DNA from: Hydnum rufescens UP504
Lineage: Eukaryota > Basidiomycota > Agaricomycetes > Cantharellales > Hydnaceae
Reading direction: 5' to 3'
Assembly (NCBI GenBank): GCA_014904985.1
Contig: MU129076.1
Location: 12,908-76,907, forward strand
DNA: 64,000 nt
Shown here piece by piece: positions 1 through 11,274 of this stretch (the stretch's first letter is position 1; each line of letters begins with the position of its first letter). The notes under the pieces are model-generated. The model did not search any database. It was given only the letters and a program-made list of their open reading frames with translations, and had not been told where the DNA came from. The translations under genes were made by a program, and so were the position numbers.

Positions 1-305
1 TCGTCCCGCCCAATGATTTAGGGTGATGGGGCCCAAAACGTCCTGTATGAATTTCCTCGCCGAATGAGGAGGCGAGCGGGGCTGTCCGCTCTTTCTTGAT
101 GGCCTTCGGTGGCCTTGGCATACTCGCAGGAGTTGCAGGAAAAACCTTGATGTCATCAATTAGGTCGATGCCCTCGATAACTGTTGTTTTGATAAGCGTG
201 CATATTGTATCAACCGAAATATGGGCCAAATCATCTGTGAAGATCCGAGAGCTTCAACGTCTCACGGTGCAAATGTACGCTGCCGAATTAGCGTGTTCGA
301 CTTTG
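1..305 (-). mobile_element. Second partial Ty1/copia copy (GAG-pre-integrase part)
   Basis: This stretch matches 1,056-1,357 closely along its whole length but with many one-base insertions and losses. It therefore repeats, in the same orientation, the part of the neighbouring copia element that encodes the zinc-binding GAG-pre-integrase segment. No reading frame survives. On the minus strand it directly follows the post-integrase linker of the main element, where reverse transcriptase would be expected. It may be a nested or recombined second element, or an assembly join; the window edge prevents a choice. Confidence 0.75.
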
Positions 306-544
306 GTGGTGTCGTCTGAGTCTTCAGGATCTGGAGAGTTGTTGGAGGTCAGCAGGGGATCTATCCGCGGCCTTGAGCTCGTAACTGGGGGATCGACAGA
401 AATGTCAATTGTCGAGGTAGTGAATTTACGTTACGTTCGACAGATATTTTGTTCTTCCCTTCCAGTAAGTTCTGTGAGCGTGTGGCTGTCGTTATCATAG
501 CCCACCAAAAGGCTTCATTCGCGCGTTCATCCAATTTCGATCCA

Positions 545-603
545 GAGTCATTGTGAACCAGACTCGTTGTGAACCCAGACTCGTTGTGAACCCAGACTCA
601 TTG
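545..603. repeat. 17-bp tandem repeat, about 3 units
   Basis: The unit TTGTGAACCCAGACTCG is repeated about three times, the first with one base missing. It lies in the post-integrase region of the copia element. There the minus strand would normally encode one copy of a VWVHNESG-like motif. Because 17 is not a multiple of three, the expansion shifts the frame at each unit. Confidence 0.85.
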
Positions 604-713
604 GCCCCATATAGGATATTCGCGAGGTTTGGCTTTTCCTTCATAAGCCGTTCGAGTGGCGTCATATGCCTAAGACACGAGTAGAAGTACGGTTTTGAGC
701 CAGATGGCCCAAT

Positions 714-1921
714 TCACAGCCTCGCCCAGAGGTTTTTCGGCAGCTGGGATTGATGCAGCATAGCGCGAGTTCGTTCAAGAATCCGCCGATTCAATGATTC
801 GGCGACTCCATTGTGCTGGGGAGTATCATGGGTGGTTAATCGGTGCTCTGTGCCCTGATCCCCTAGAAACTTCGTGAATGCATGACTTGTGTATTCACCT
901 CCGCGGTCAGATCGAAGCCATTTAATTTGGACTCCGTGCTGCGTCTTTGCCCAAGCTGCGAAGTCTTTGTAAGCGTCGAGTGCCTCGTCCTTCGTACGTA
1001 ATAGCCGAAGTTTCGTATATCTCGTGGCGTCATCTGTAAATGTGATGTAATAAGATCGTCCGCCCAATGAATTTAGGGGTGATGGGCCCCAAACGTCTGT
1101 ATGAATTTCCTCGCCGAATGAGGAGGCGAGCGGGCTGTCCGCTCTTTCTTGATGGCCTTCCGGGTGGCCTTGGCATACTCGCAGGAGTTGCAGGAAAAAT
1201 CCTTGATGTCATCAATTAGGTCGATGCCCTCGATAACGTTGTTTTTGATAAGCGTGCATATTGTATCAACCGAAATATGGGCCAATCATCTGTGAAGATC
1301 CGAGAGCTTCACCGTCTCACGTGCAAATGTAGCTGCCGAATTAGCGTGTTCGACTTTGTATAAGCCATTATCGCTGCCAGAGATGCATCCAATAAGGACA
1401 CCTTTTGGGTTTTTGATTTTGCACGAGTTTCCGTCGAATAGGACTTTGTGACCCGCTTTTGTAATTTGGTTTATCGAAATGACTGTTAATCCGAGTTCTG
1501 GAGCATGGAGAGCATCACGCAAGATGACTGGGGTGAATTTCCCGTCATTCGGCACTTGAATCTTTAAGTCACCGGCACCAATAGCATGGAATACTCGGTT
1601 ATTAGCTGCAAGGATTGGGTGAGGGTCGATAGGATGGTAATTAATGAATTGCTCCTTATATGGAGACATGTGTTGGGTGGCCCCTGAATCGTATATTTCA
1701 GCGTAGGTGGGGGATTTCGTCCATCCATTCGTTATAGCCGCGACATCTGGCTGTGACCCGATGGCCTCGATCGTGGCCCATGCCTCGACATCAGCATGTG
1801 CGGCTGTAGCGGTGCTTTCCTTAGCACCCGTCCTGGGATTCGGCAACCTCGATGGCCCCTGCCCCTCCTTTCCTCCCCCTTCGCCCAACAATCCGCTTTG
1901 ATGTGCCCCTTTCGGTGGCAA
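714..1921 (-). pseudogene. Copia protease/integrase fragment
   Basis: Residues from about 1,760 downwards include an aspartic-protease-like DSGATQHM motif. They are followed by a GAG-pre-integrase domain around 1,290-1,200 and an integrase core at 1,067-714. The core shows the acidic triad in context: TFTDDATRY, SDRGGEY and HNGVAESLNRR. The piece is broken twice. An in-frame TGA at 1,286-1,288 sits where relatives read R-R-L-x-H-I-S, consistent with CGA to TGA. A frameshift near 1,070 separates pre-integrase from the core. The family integrates cDNA; this copy cannot do so as written. Confidence 0.85.
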
Positions 1922-2615
1922 TTAAAACACTCGACGTCCTTCTTGCTCTTCTTCTGCCCGTTGGCATAGAAAGCTTCGTCATTACTCGATTTGGCCTTCC
2001 CCTTTTTCAGAGTTCGCCGGTCGTACTCGTCTGTTATGAGTCGGATCACTAGAGTTGGCGTAATAGATTTGCCGCTGAGATCTGCGGCCGCCATAATCGA
2101 ATTTATGGTATTGTCGTATGAGTCAGGGAGTGATCCTAATAGGATGTTGCCATATTCTTCATCCAAAATTGTGGCGCCCATGGCTGCCAGTTGTTCCTTG
2201 AGATCGGCCAATTTGTCGAAATGTGCACGAATGTCATCATCCGCGCCACAGCGAGTATTCTGTAATCACTTTCATAAGTCGACCAAAATTAATTTCGACC
2301 ATCCTTCGTATAAAGCCGGAGCTGATCCCAGACCTCCTTGGCCTTTAGTCCAGCCTTAATCTGGCTGAACACTGTATCGGGGACCGAGCCAGCCACAAGT
2401 TGCTTAACCATGGCCTCGTCCTTCTTCCATCGAGCCTCCGGCATAAGTCCATCGACCATACCGGCAGCACTATAGTCTGATGTAATCACGTCACTCGTAA
2501 GGTGCTCAAGGAGCCCTTTTGCATCGAGGGCCCACATAATCCGGTTGCGGTATGTGACCCAGTTCGTACCATCTGCCACCAATTTTGTAACCCAAATCTT
2601 GAATTCATCGCTCAT
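1800..2615 (-). pseudogene. Copia gag (UBN2-like) with zinc knuckle
   Basis: The ORF begins at 2,615 with a typical copia gag start (MSDEFKIWVTKLVADGTNWV). A second segment in another frame (2,211 downwards) carries the LLGSLPDSYD motif and a CCHC zinc knuckle, CFNCHRKGHIKADC. The frame changes between about 2,290 and 2,211. Gag would form the particle shell and bind RNA. The reading frame is broken, so I call it a pseudogene. Confidence 0.8.
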
Positions 2616-2640
2616 AGTGATCTTTTCTAGTGATGGAAAA

Positions 2641-2985
2641 ATAGGGGGTAAATGTGTTTCTTTTAAGAGAGCAGTGATGGGCCCATAACCTAGTGAGAGT
2701 TATGGTATGCGCGCGAGAACAACTCCCCCTGATTACTAAGCGGGTGAGGACGAATTCGGTAGATCAGCGAGACTCAAGTCGCCCAGGTGAATTAAGCAGG
2801 TGGCGGGAAGAACACACACAGAGAAGTCCTTAGCATTTAGAGGCCTAAGCCCGACTTTTTATAGTATTTACAGGAGGTAGAAGACACATGAAATGGGTTA
2901 GAGAAAGAAAAAGAATGTCCGACTGCCGGTGGTGCCAGCAAAACAAAGAGGTAAAAGATCGCCGGTGAAACTCGGCTACAGGTTT
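2641..2985. other. Gene-free stretch, possible 5' LTR/leader of copia
   Basis: I find no convincing ORF. On the minus strand this lies upstream of copia gag, where the leader and 5' LTR would be. It contains a TATA-like patch (tttttatagtatttac, near 2,860). No second LTR is available in the window for comparison, so the assignment stays tentative. Confidence 0.35.
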
Positions 2986-2988
2986 TAG

Positions 2989-3189
2989 CTAGATTGGCGG
3001 ATTGATGATTGGCGAGGTCGTCGGCATAGCCTCACAGGGGTCGCGCTTGTCTCCGACATCGTACCCGGTCGCTTCCGTATCCACTCGCTCCAACACCATC
3101 ATCTCCTGCGGTGTGCCTCCATACGAATAAAAATGCAAATGACTGGTACGAGCTATGTTTCTCCGGTGCTTCAGGTGAGTCGGGATCAT
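2989..3189 (-). CDS. Unrecognised 66-codon ORF cut by the duplication boundary
   Basis: The minus-strand ORF starts MIPTHLKHRRNI and includes HFYSYGGTPQEMM followed by VLERVDTEATGYDVG. I do not recognise the family. In the second copy the same sequence runs from about 19,822 down to the GGTPQEMM codons and then changes completely at 19,725. The duplication therefore ends inside this reading frame, and copy 1 keeps more of it. It may be the last exon of a longer gene; upstream minus-strand sequence to about 3,650 has open pieces in several frames. Confidence 0.3.
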   Translation of the reverse strand: MIPTHLKHRRNIARTSHLHFYSYGGTPQEMMVLERVDTEATGYDVGDKRDPCEAMPTTSPIINPPI

Positions 3190-3748
3190 AGGATGTATAA
3201 CGCCTTTTCTGATTGAAATCCGGATATCCTCCCGTCGCGTTCCTGTTCGCTCGAGTTCCCGGAGAATAAGCGGATGATTGAGAAGATCAAGAGCGACAGT
3301 CTTGCAAGCAATTGCGAGGAAGAAGGCCTCCGGTCGTGCGCACCGAGTACGCCACGCCTTGGTTTTATCAGCTCAAGATCATTACTCTGAGGACTTCTCG
3401 GTCTTTACGATCGACTGATCGCCGCATCGTGTGGATTGGAATAGATCTTGCCTGCAATCATCATCGCCCAACTGGATCTCATGTTCGTCATGGGGCGACA
3501 GACATTTAGCTGTGAAGCAAGTTCGAAGACGTACTCGCAGCCGATCTTTGCCATCGCTCAGCTTGCGGCGGAGATGCGGTCTGTCTTGTGTGGGATCATG
3601 TACTATTTGCTGTACTACTTCCACCAGGTCCAAGTTTTCCTTGTCCCGGGCTGGGACGATACGTTCCCGCGCTCGTCAATCCCTTCTTACTTGTTCTCTT
3701 CTACATGAAAATAATGCATACATCCTAATATATGCCCTCGTGAAATCC

Positions 3749-3874
3749 CTCATAAGTTCAATTGAACACAGGCACTTTAACCTCTGGAAATTTCATGTTG
3801 CGTACATTATGAAAAATAGCCACATAACAACTGGCTTAAGAGTCGGGGATTGGCGCTTGTCGCCGCTACCCGAT
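3749..3874. repeat. Dispersed ~125-bp element, copy 1
   Basis: This segment recurs inside copy 2 of the duplication (20,376-20,501) and, more diverged, upstream of LST8 at 25,171-25,293. The best-kept core reads TTAAGAGTCGGGGATTGG and continues into GCGCTTGTCGCCGC. It contains a short hairpin (GGCG, loop CTTGT, CGCC). It has no reading frame. Confidence 0.8.
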
Positions 3875-3879
3875 CTGGA

Positions 3880-4960
3880 TACCGCGCTGAAGCGGACGGT
3901 GGGCGTTGTCACGTGTGACATGTGACGGCTGGGACGCCAATATCGACTCTACACATTATGGACGACACCTTGTCATTGCCCCTGGGGAGGGGGTCTCCCG
4001 CATCCCACCCTCCTTAGCGATCGCCCGGTGTCCCCAGATAATCCACACGTCTGTCTATGCACGGTCCATTGACCAAACAATCTTATCTATATCCCTCCGC
4101 GTCCGAGCTCCAAAATTCTTCGCAAGGGGCAAAACGTTAGTCCTCTTCGAATCGCGGTCGTCGGAAGCGGCCAGAGCGCCGCAGACGTCCTCCTCAATCT
4201 TCACGGCTGTCTCGCTTCTATCCCCCCCACCATGATATCATGGTGAGGTGTCACTTGATGCTTCGACGAGGACGCATTCGATCGACCTGATCATTCAGAA
4301 GGCAGTCTCAAGCCTTCAGATGATTTCCCGTTTACAAACGAAATCTTTGACCCATCTTCGACAGATCTCGTGTACGATCTCCCCTTCAAGAGAGTGAGCT
4401 GAAGTGAAACGAGAGTGTGAGAATGCGAATTATGGTGTTGTGGACCCCATCACTGTCCAAAAGGTGAGCTTGCGCGTCATGTTTACCAGCGTGTACCTAC
4501 GGCTCCTGACTCCGTAACATTACGACCAGTCGAGGATAACGCACATGCCCGGGACGCGCCATCCGATTCTTGCCATCGTCCTCGGATCAACATCCTTCCC
4601 TGTTGCTCCGTTGTCTCCAACACCTGCGACCACATTCTGCAGACATGGTCTAGCGAGGCTTCTTTGTCTTGCGAAGATGCCACTGTGGTCAACGCTGAAC
4701 ACTGCGCACCAGTATCGCACACATTCACGATCACCCTCCGTCATATTCTCGGTGTTGCTCCTGATGAGGAACGTACATACGATGTGATCATCATGGGCAC
4801 AGGCTACGAGCGGCAATCATGGCTTCACATGCTGGACGAAGACTCATTTGGCAATGTCTTCGGTTTTTCCAACCGCCCATCTTCATCGCGATTCGCCAAA
4901 GCCAATCACAGTGACAGGGGTGATTCTGGAAAGATTGATGCGGAAGACCCACAGGAAATA
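3880..4960 (+). pseudogene. L-ornithine N5-monooxygenase-like remnant, copy 1
   Basis: Pieces in different frames match the flavin N-hydroxylase family that makes N5-hydroxyornithine for hydroxamate siderophores. RIPPSLAIA is followed by HTSVYARSID. An NADPH-binding segment near 4,145-4,200 corresponds to the GSGQSAAD motif that is clean in copy 2. Near the C-terminus come TFTITLRHILGV and IMGTGYERQSWLHML. The N-terminal FAD-binding part is not visible. Single-base indels relative to copy 2 break the frame repeatedly, for example around 4,120 and 4,215. I read it as a decayed gene, though some breaks could be sequence error. Confidence 0.6.
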
Positions 4961-6288
4961 TATGCCCCCTTATCGCCTCCGACGACAACTGGAGCCGCAT
5001 CATCCCAGTCCTGTCCTTCATCTAGGGATGACGCCCCTCAGATCCCGGACTCAAGATCGTCGCGGAACATGAGCCCCGTAGGAGGGACTCAGCCCTTGGA
5101 CGAGCCTCTTCCATCAGGCTCACGTTCTATCGCCTCTTTCACGCTGTCCCACCATCCTGTGGGTACGGAGAACGAGGCCCATTGTGGTGCTTTTTCATTT
5201 CCTTTCAAAGCCATATATCAAAGAGGCCTGCGATTCGTTCTCCATGGACTTTCCTGAGACCTGCTTCCAGGAGCTACAGGGACTGATCATGTCCAACACC
5301 ACCCCCACTGCAGAATTCTTCGTGGTGGGTAGGATTTTATCATCCATACAGAGCTGATCTCGTTAATTCTTCCGCTCCAAAGTCCGAATAACATGAATGA
5401 GCCTCCCAGGTATAATTATCGCACGCAGACTGCCTGTTCAGACAGGGCTTCGCAGTGTGTCACAAAATATTGGTTCCATGTCGGTGATTTAATGGAAAGT
5501 TATAAAGCTGAAGCCGCCAGCTTTCCCCCGGACCTCGACGCATCGCGATCGTCGCCACGATAGCACACGGTCGGTGACCCTCTATCTCTACTTTGTTGCT
5601 ACGGATCTTGACAAGCGCTTTCAATGGCAGGGCGTATGGGGTTATTTCGCCCCATACCTATCTCTGGCCACCATACATATGCATAGTATTCATTGTCCTC
5701 CACGTCGCAGTGATCGATAACCAACTTGGGTCTTACGTAGGCCGGCCGTAGAAGGTCAGTATGCCCGCCGTCCGTTTACCACACCCTAGCGGTCTGATGC
5801 AAGTGAGGGCTCACTGCTTTGGTCAGGATCTTGATTATACCTATGCTCATATATCTTTCCTTCGTTTTATGTCAGTTTTATGCCACTCTCTGGATGCAGA
5901 TTCGTGGTGACCCGAATTGCTCCCTACCAAGATAATGTTTTCACCTATATAGGGTGTCATGGATCTGTTCCCTTCGCCGCCTCGTTCTCCGCTGCATGAT
6001 TACTCGGAGCAGGATGACGGAGGGTAGGCACGGAATGGATAGTATGCTTTGAATACTGGCTGCTCAAGCCCCTTAATACTGGTGTAAAATGAACAGCCTG
6101 ATCATAGCATGCGACCGACATTCGCGCCCTCATATTTTATACAATCCTCTTAGTCCAAAGGGACAATGACGCAAATGAGAGAAGGGAGAGTCCTTGGGGT
6201 GGTATCGCCAGATCCCGGTGTGACAGACATTGCGTAATGTCCCATGGTATCGCTACGATCATTCGCGCTCACCAGAAACCAACGACTC

Positions 6289-7030
6289 ATGCCAAAGAAG
6301 GCCAAAAAGCAAGTCGCTAAACAGGCCAAGGTAGAGCCAGGTTAGTGCAAATAGATTCTAAATCACTTTCAATATCTTAACTGAAATGCTATCAAGGTCA
6401 TTCCGAGTCTTCTCAAGTTCAACATGAAGCTCCAGAAGCTACCCCATCCAGGCTCGATGATCTAGAGAGCATGCTGAAACTACATTCGCGTGAGATTGAG
6501 AGGCTGCAGGCCACCAATCAGCTACAGGCCCGCACCAACGAGGACCTGGTGGACAAGCTGCACACGGTATCACTGGCCGCTGTGGGGGTACGTGCCTCTG
6601 GTCCCCTTTGCTCTTATACTGTACTTACACTTTTCTTTTTCAAGATCGGGCTGCAATCAACAAAATTCGCAACCGGGTTTTACTAGACATGGCTCGCGAG
6701 AAACTTGCCCGAATATGCCGCTACAAGAACTGGGAGACCTGGAAGTCCTGCTTTCCAAACTCAGAGGATTTGGTCCACTCGGCAGAGCAGTATCTGAACA
6801 CATCGGGACATGTCAAGATCAGTGCAAACTGGAGGGCGCTCGGGCATCGGACGTCGGCACTACGAACGTTACTGCTACCGAGCGAAATACGGAAGGCTGG
6901 CGATGCCACTGCACATAGTTCAATGAAAGAGTACATTGGCAAAAGTGTTCTGGCTTTAGAGGAACGGTGGGAGTGGGATAATATGATTGTTATTTTCGGG
7001 GCAGTGTTCAACCTAGACCCTACTTTGTGA
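6289..7030 (+). CDS. Small coiled-coil protein of unknown function, copy 1
   Basis: Three exons are visible: 6,289-6,340, 6,397-6,587, and 6,644/6,645-7,030. Exon 1 encodes a lysine-rich start (MPKKAKKQVAKQAK). Exon 2 encodes a helical segment (SREIERLQATNQLQARTNED). Exon 3 encodes a conserved-looking globular part (AREKLARICRYKNWETWKS to FNLDPTL). I do not recognise the family. Exons 1 and 2 join in frame. The second intron in copy 2 ends GCAG|GACCGG, while copy 1 has TCAAGATCGG, so its only acceptor lies one base later and would shift exon 3 out of frame. The gene may thus be damaged, or the intron retained. Confidence 0.55.
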
Positions 7031-7077
7031 CTACACTACACATAATCTTTATTTTTCCGTCCCACAATGATAGTTGT

Positions 7078-8805
7078 TGTTTGTCCTCACTCTCTCTGTA
7101 TCCCGCAAATAGGCTCTGGGCAGGATCTCGGGGACCACGCCCCCAGGAGTGCTACGGATTATGAACATGAAGAATCTAAAGGATTCCGACCCACTATACC
7201 ACATAGTGAGCAACTCCGGGACTCAGAATCGATGGCGTCTTCATCGAGATCAATCAGGCCCGCCCTTTCGCAAATCTGCCGCATAGCGGCCCCGATTCAG
7301 AGGGAGGAACAATCCGATTCAATGTATTTGTGAGGGTCAGCAGCGATTTGGAAGGGTCTACCTTCGTCATAATACCCTTTCGGATGGATCCCAGACCGCG
7401 GGCACGGCAACGATTAATGTGGGATGGTGCAACAATGTCACCTGTAGAATTGGGGACCGACGCATCTGTGCGCGTTTTCACTTTGCGATGGCTGGTGGTG
7501 ACGCCAGTATATCAGAGATAGAGGCCCGTTACGTATTCCAGAATGTGGGGGAGGAGGTAAAATGCGAGGAGAGAACCGTCTTTGCGGTGCACGTGCCCAA
7601 ATGCTTGCCAATTGCACTGACAGAAGTATTGGGAATGATGCCTTTGAAGGGATGTGGTGGCCCCACTGGAGCATATGATGCGGGCGAGACCGTCTACGTT
7701 GGGGAGACGATCATTCAGATCAAGTTGACTAGTTGCCTCGCTGACCTTGAACAATCCGCCGGACAATAATATAGCGTCGGGGCTTGAGCCTTGCAGTTTT
7801 TTGAGGACAGCTGGATTTGAATATACCCGTGCTTTCATCGCTATGCAGTCTGCAGAGTTACCCCCCTCCTTTGTATTCAACTGTTCGACAGAGAGGTCGA
7901 GAACACGTGACTTGACCGCTCCGCGCTTGTCTAACTGTGAGTCTGATTATAACATTCCCGCGGGCGGGATCTGTGTAACATAGCCCAGGATGATGATAGT
8001 TCGAACCAATCCAACACTAGTCCTTGGCAGTCCGCAATGGACTGGGAGAAGTTCCAACGTGGTCAGTACTCATATTCAAAGGATGCGGGCGAGTACGTCC
8101 AAGGACATGCCTCCCAGGCACAGTCTGATCGCGGAATGCGGACAACGTCTCGTTTGGCTGCAAGCCATAGACGAATTCAGTGTGCATTAATTGCCCATAC
8201 CCCGTTAATAGCTAATATTGGCATCAGCGGCTGCATTGCACATCCCAGATATAACAACAGGCTGTGCGCACCGGGCACGATGTATACCCATCGTAAACAG
8301 CCTTACCAATGTTACGAGTGTTCAGAAGGGAGACAAGATTGTGGGTGAGGTTTTCGATGTCGGGAGACTCGTAAAAATAGTCACCAGAAATATGCAGCGC
8401 CTATGAAATTTGTCCATTCATGATACTGGCGTAGCATGCCGCCATACGACGTGCCCAATACCAAAACCCCCATGCAAAAGGTCAATCTATGTCACATGAG
8501 AATAAAAGGGAAACTTGCCCATGGGATCGCCGTTTCCATCCGCACCCTAGAACCTTCTTATAAAAGGAGATATGGGGTGTAGACTTTATTTGGTTTCCTG
8601 TCTATTCAAAGGGGTCCTAGACGACTGCTGTATCAACCCGGCCGTGTGTGCCATATTCACCACCAGAGCACCTGTCCATAGTTATGACGCCGCTTGCATC
8701 AGTACCTCACAGCCTTGAATAAGGAATTCAAATAGCTTGTCCGAGGAGCAGGTGCCCATTCACAATGCAAGCAGCTAAGGATTCAACCCGGAGAGGGGGT
8801 AAGAC
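7078..8805. other. Region with short unrecognised ORFs
   Basis: Past the duplication end I find only short ORFs. The longest is a 116-codon plus-strand frame at 7,419-7,769 with segments such as CRIGDRRICARFHFAMAGGD, preceded in another frame by similar-looking coding sequence from about 7,110. It could be part of an intron-containing gene, but I recognise no family and cannot choose splice sites. The rest (7,770-8,805) shows nothing I can support. Confidence 0.3.
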
Positions 8806-8975
8806 CTGTTGAAATGGGCGGTTATCGACTACGGCGTACGTCACGTGCCGCTCGATCTACCCCTCTCCGCTTGTCCGGCCTATCCTATGGCCGCCCTCCT
8901 TTTACTATATATAACGTAGGTATTTCATGTACATACCCCACTGGTTTGTACCTCCGCAATCGTACCCTGCACCGA
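8806..8975 (+). repeat. Dispersed TATA-containing element, copy 1
   Basis: This matches 55,388-55,545 in the same orientation, some 46.6 kb away. Shared blocks are CTGTTGAAATGG, CGGTTATCG, CTACGGCGTA, TCACGTGCC, CTTTTTACTATATATA with CGTAGGTA, and CCCCACT with TTTGTAC. The spacing is kept with small indels. It has no ORF. It could be a promoter carried by a mobile element or a short non-autonomous element. Confidence 0.75.
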
Positions 8976-9887
8976 GGTTCTTCATTCCACAAAACTGGTG
9001 ATCGCTGACTACCGGATTAATGGCTTGCATTGCTTGTTTCTTGTGCCCATTTGCAGCTTCATTAGTTTGATGAATGACACGTATGAGTAGAGACGATCGG
9101 CCCTTGCGTCGACACCTTGACTGGGAAGCACATGTGGCTTAGCAAGTGGAGAGAACTGGTTCGTAAAGAGGCCCTCCAGCCATGTCGGTGTGGATTGAAA
9201 TGCATCCAAGGATTCGTCAGGCAACTTGTCACTATGTAGAATCTTGGGTTTGATATAGGCGTAAAGAGAGCATCCAAACTCACATGTCCTCCGTTCTCTC
9301 CACGTCCAGGCCCCGGAGGCGAACACGACATTGAGATGGGTACCATCCGGCATCGATTTCCCAATACTCAACGTGTGCGAAAGTGTTTCGTCCGGGACTG
9401 CGCACTCGTCGCCAGAACCAGGGGCAATTGACCAATTGTACTCATCCTCAAACTCATCAGCATGATCTCACACATCGGTACTGAGGCCGGGAGAATGCCC
9501 CAATTAGCCTTTAGCCACGGCAGATAACGTAGCGAAGGGCGGAAGGACGATGAAGGCGGTTGTGGGTCGTGGAATGTTCGTGCTGTACTTACTGAGGATT
9601 TTCGAAATTACGTATCCTTATTGTGGCGATGACTCTCTATCGACTGCCTATGGGTAGTGGCTCCTTTTACAAGGGGTTTGGCTAGTCTCCGGCTCCGATC
9701 ACTCCCCATTGGACTCGTAGTGTTCTCGTCCTTCATACCTACTCGGCATTCCCTTCCTATTCCCCCATGTGACATTCTTGCCATGGCTCCTTCCTCTTTG
9801 GCTTCAGAGCATCATCCATATACAGTATATACAGGATACGATAGATGATTGTGAATGCATAGACCCCGGGTGTTACTGTACACTCAG
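8976..9887. other. No supported gene
   Basis: A minus-strand ORF of 120 codons (9,009-9,371) overlaps another in a second frame. Neither shows a recognisable motif. I see no RNA gene or repeat here. Confidence 0.3.
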
Positions 9888-11111
9888 CTATGTGAACACC
9901 GGGCATGCTTCGATGAATTTGACCAGCCGGTCCATTCCTTTCGTCGGGCCCATCGGGTGCCGCAGCTGTCGGTCTTCGCCCTCGCCTAGGAGGTATCGTT
10001 GGTCTTCAAACATCGGGTAGTCTTTGAGGTGTTCTCGGGTTTTCGTGGCAGATCGACTCGAAATATTGTGTCTAGGTCGTGTTCGCTCTCGCGTCAACTT
10101 CTCTACCCATGTTTTGAAATTGGACCACTATGAGGAAGCGATCAAGACAAATCCAGAGGGCATCAACATTTAGTGTCCGCTGATTGAGCGACGGGGAGCG
10201 ACAGGGAAAGAGTGTTCCACAGGCATAGCAATTCTCGGAAACGGTCGCGAGAGTGGCGGGATCAGAGATGAACCAGATACTCCATGCAGATTTGAGAGTA
10301 ATGAGAGACGGAATCGTATGCATGATACATCTAGGAGACCTCTTTTAAGTCAGGCGATGAAGTCCGAGTCAAGGATTCCAGCTTGAGCTGTGCAAGACCA
10401 ATCGAACAGCCGTACAGAGATGCGAAGGCATCTACCGCACACCCCCTTGAGGCGCAAAAAAGAGCGAGTGAATATGGTAACGGTAATCTGGTCATCGACA
10501 AGGTTGCAATTCATGTAAAATACCCGTCAGAACGCCCGAAATGGAGCGCCGTGACGAATTGGGATCAGTGCTCCTCTGAATCAACCTTAGGGAATCCGAA
10601 GTCGTTTGGTACCGTCTGGAACAGCTTTGGGTGAAGAAACCAAGCTCGAGAACTTTCCTTGGGGGTAGTCGCAGAGGCATAGACAGACTGAGCGTGTGCT
10701 GCCATGTGGAAAGGCCACTCTGGCCGGCAACACTGGAATAAGGAAACTCGAGCAACAAGACGGAACGTCCGAGACGACAATGGAAGGAAAATAAAGGGGA
10801 AAAGTATCCGTCAAAACGAAATACTCCCGATTACGGGAACTGATCTTATGAAACAACCTTGGACGATGTGTGCTGAGCGCTTGTGGGGAGCATCTGGCAA
10901 TCACAGCTTCAATAGGGAAAACGTCATCCATGGACTTGTCGATGGCTAAATCACCTAACGTATCGAGGACAATGCGTTGTCTATCACTTCGTCTGGGTCC
11001 TAGTAATTTCTTGGAGCTGCGGAGGCCCTCAAAGGATTTGAATAAATCCTCAATGGGTAGACGACGATCATCTGACTTGCTTCGCATCTCAGCGCCTCGC
11101 CTCGCTTTCAA
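9888..11111 (-). CDS. Possible multi-exon minus-strand gene, unrecognised
   Basis: The first segment (11,111 to about 10,840) starts MKARRGAEMRSKSDD. It runs through a charged helical stretch ending near SIDKSMDDVFPIEAVIARCS-like sequence. Further open pieces follow at 10,587-10,830, 10,072-10,323 and 9,888-10,097, the last ending in EACPVFT and a stop. I cannot assign splice sites or a family. The start lies 163 bp from the divergent TPR gene start, which would fit a shared promoter. Low confidence that these pieces form one gene. Confidence 0.3.
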
Positions 11112-11274
11112 GTCCCCTCCCTAGCTCTCGACTCCCCAACGCCTCATGCTATCCAGAGGACTCTTCTCGAGGAGAACATGCTGCGTTCAATCGCCTTCAG
11201 TCCCGTCCAATGATTCCTCTCCTAACCGTCGTTGGAACCGACCATCCACCTCCGCACATCGCGAGCCTCCCGCC

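Larger units (their letters stand above)
306..2640 (-). mobile_element. Decayed Ty1/copia retrotransposon (gag and integrase part)
   Basis: Read on the minus strand the order is gag, zinc knuckle, protease region, GAG-pre-integrase, integrase core and a proline/serine-rich linker, which is the copia order with integrase before reverse transcriptase. No reverse transcriptase or RNase H is present. Several frameshifts and an in-frame stop interrupt the polyprotein, so this is a dead copy. The sequence upstream of gag (2,641-2,985) is gene-free and may hold the 5' LTR, but I could not define matching LTR ends. Confidence 0.85.
3096..7077. repeat. Segmental duplication, copy 1
   Basis: From CCATCATCTCCTGCGG at 3,096 to about 7,077 the sequence matches 19,725-23,855 in the same orientation, with scattered substitutions and small indels. 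Copy 1 lacks about 54 bp that copy 2 has near 21,850-21,905. It carries about 35 extra bases near 6,150-6,200 and fewer 21-bp heptad units near 6,500. Content in order: minus-strand ORF tail, a dispersed promoter-like element, an ornithine monooxygenase remnant, and a three-exon coiled-coil gene. Confidence 0.93.
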
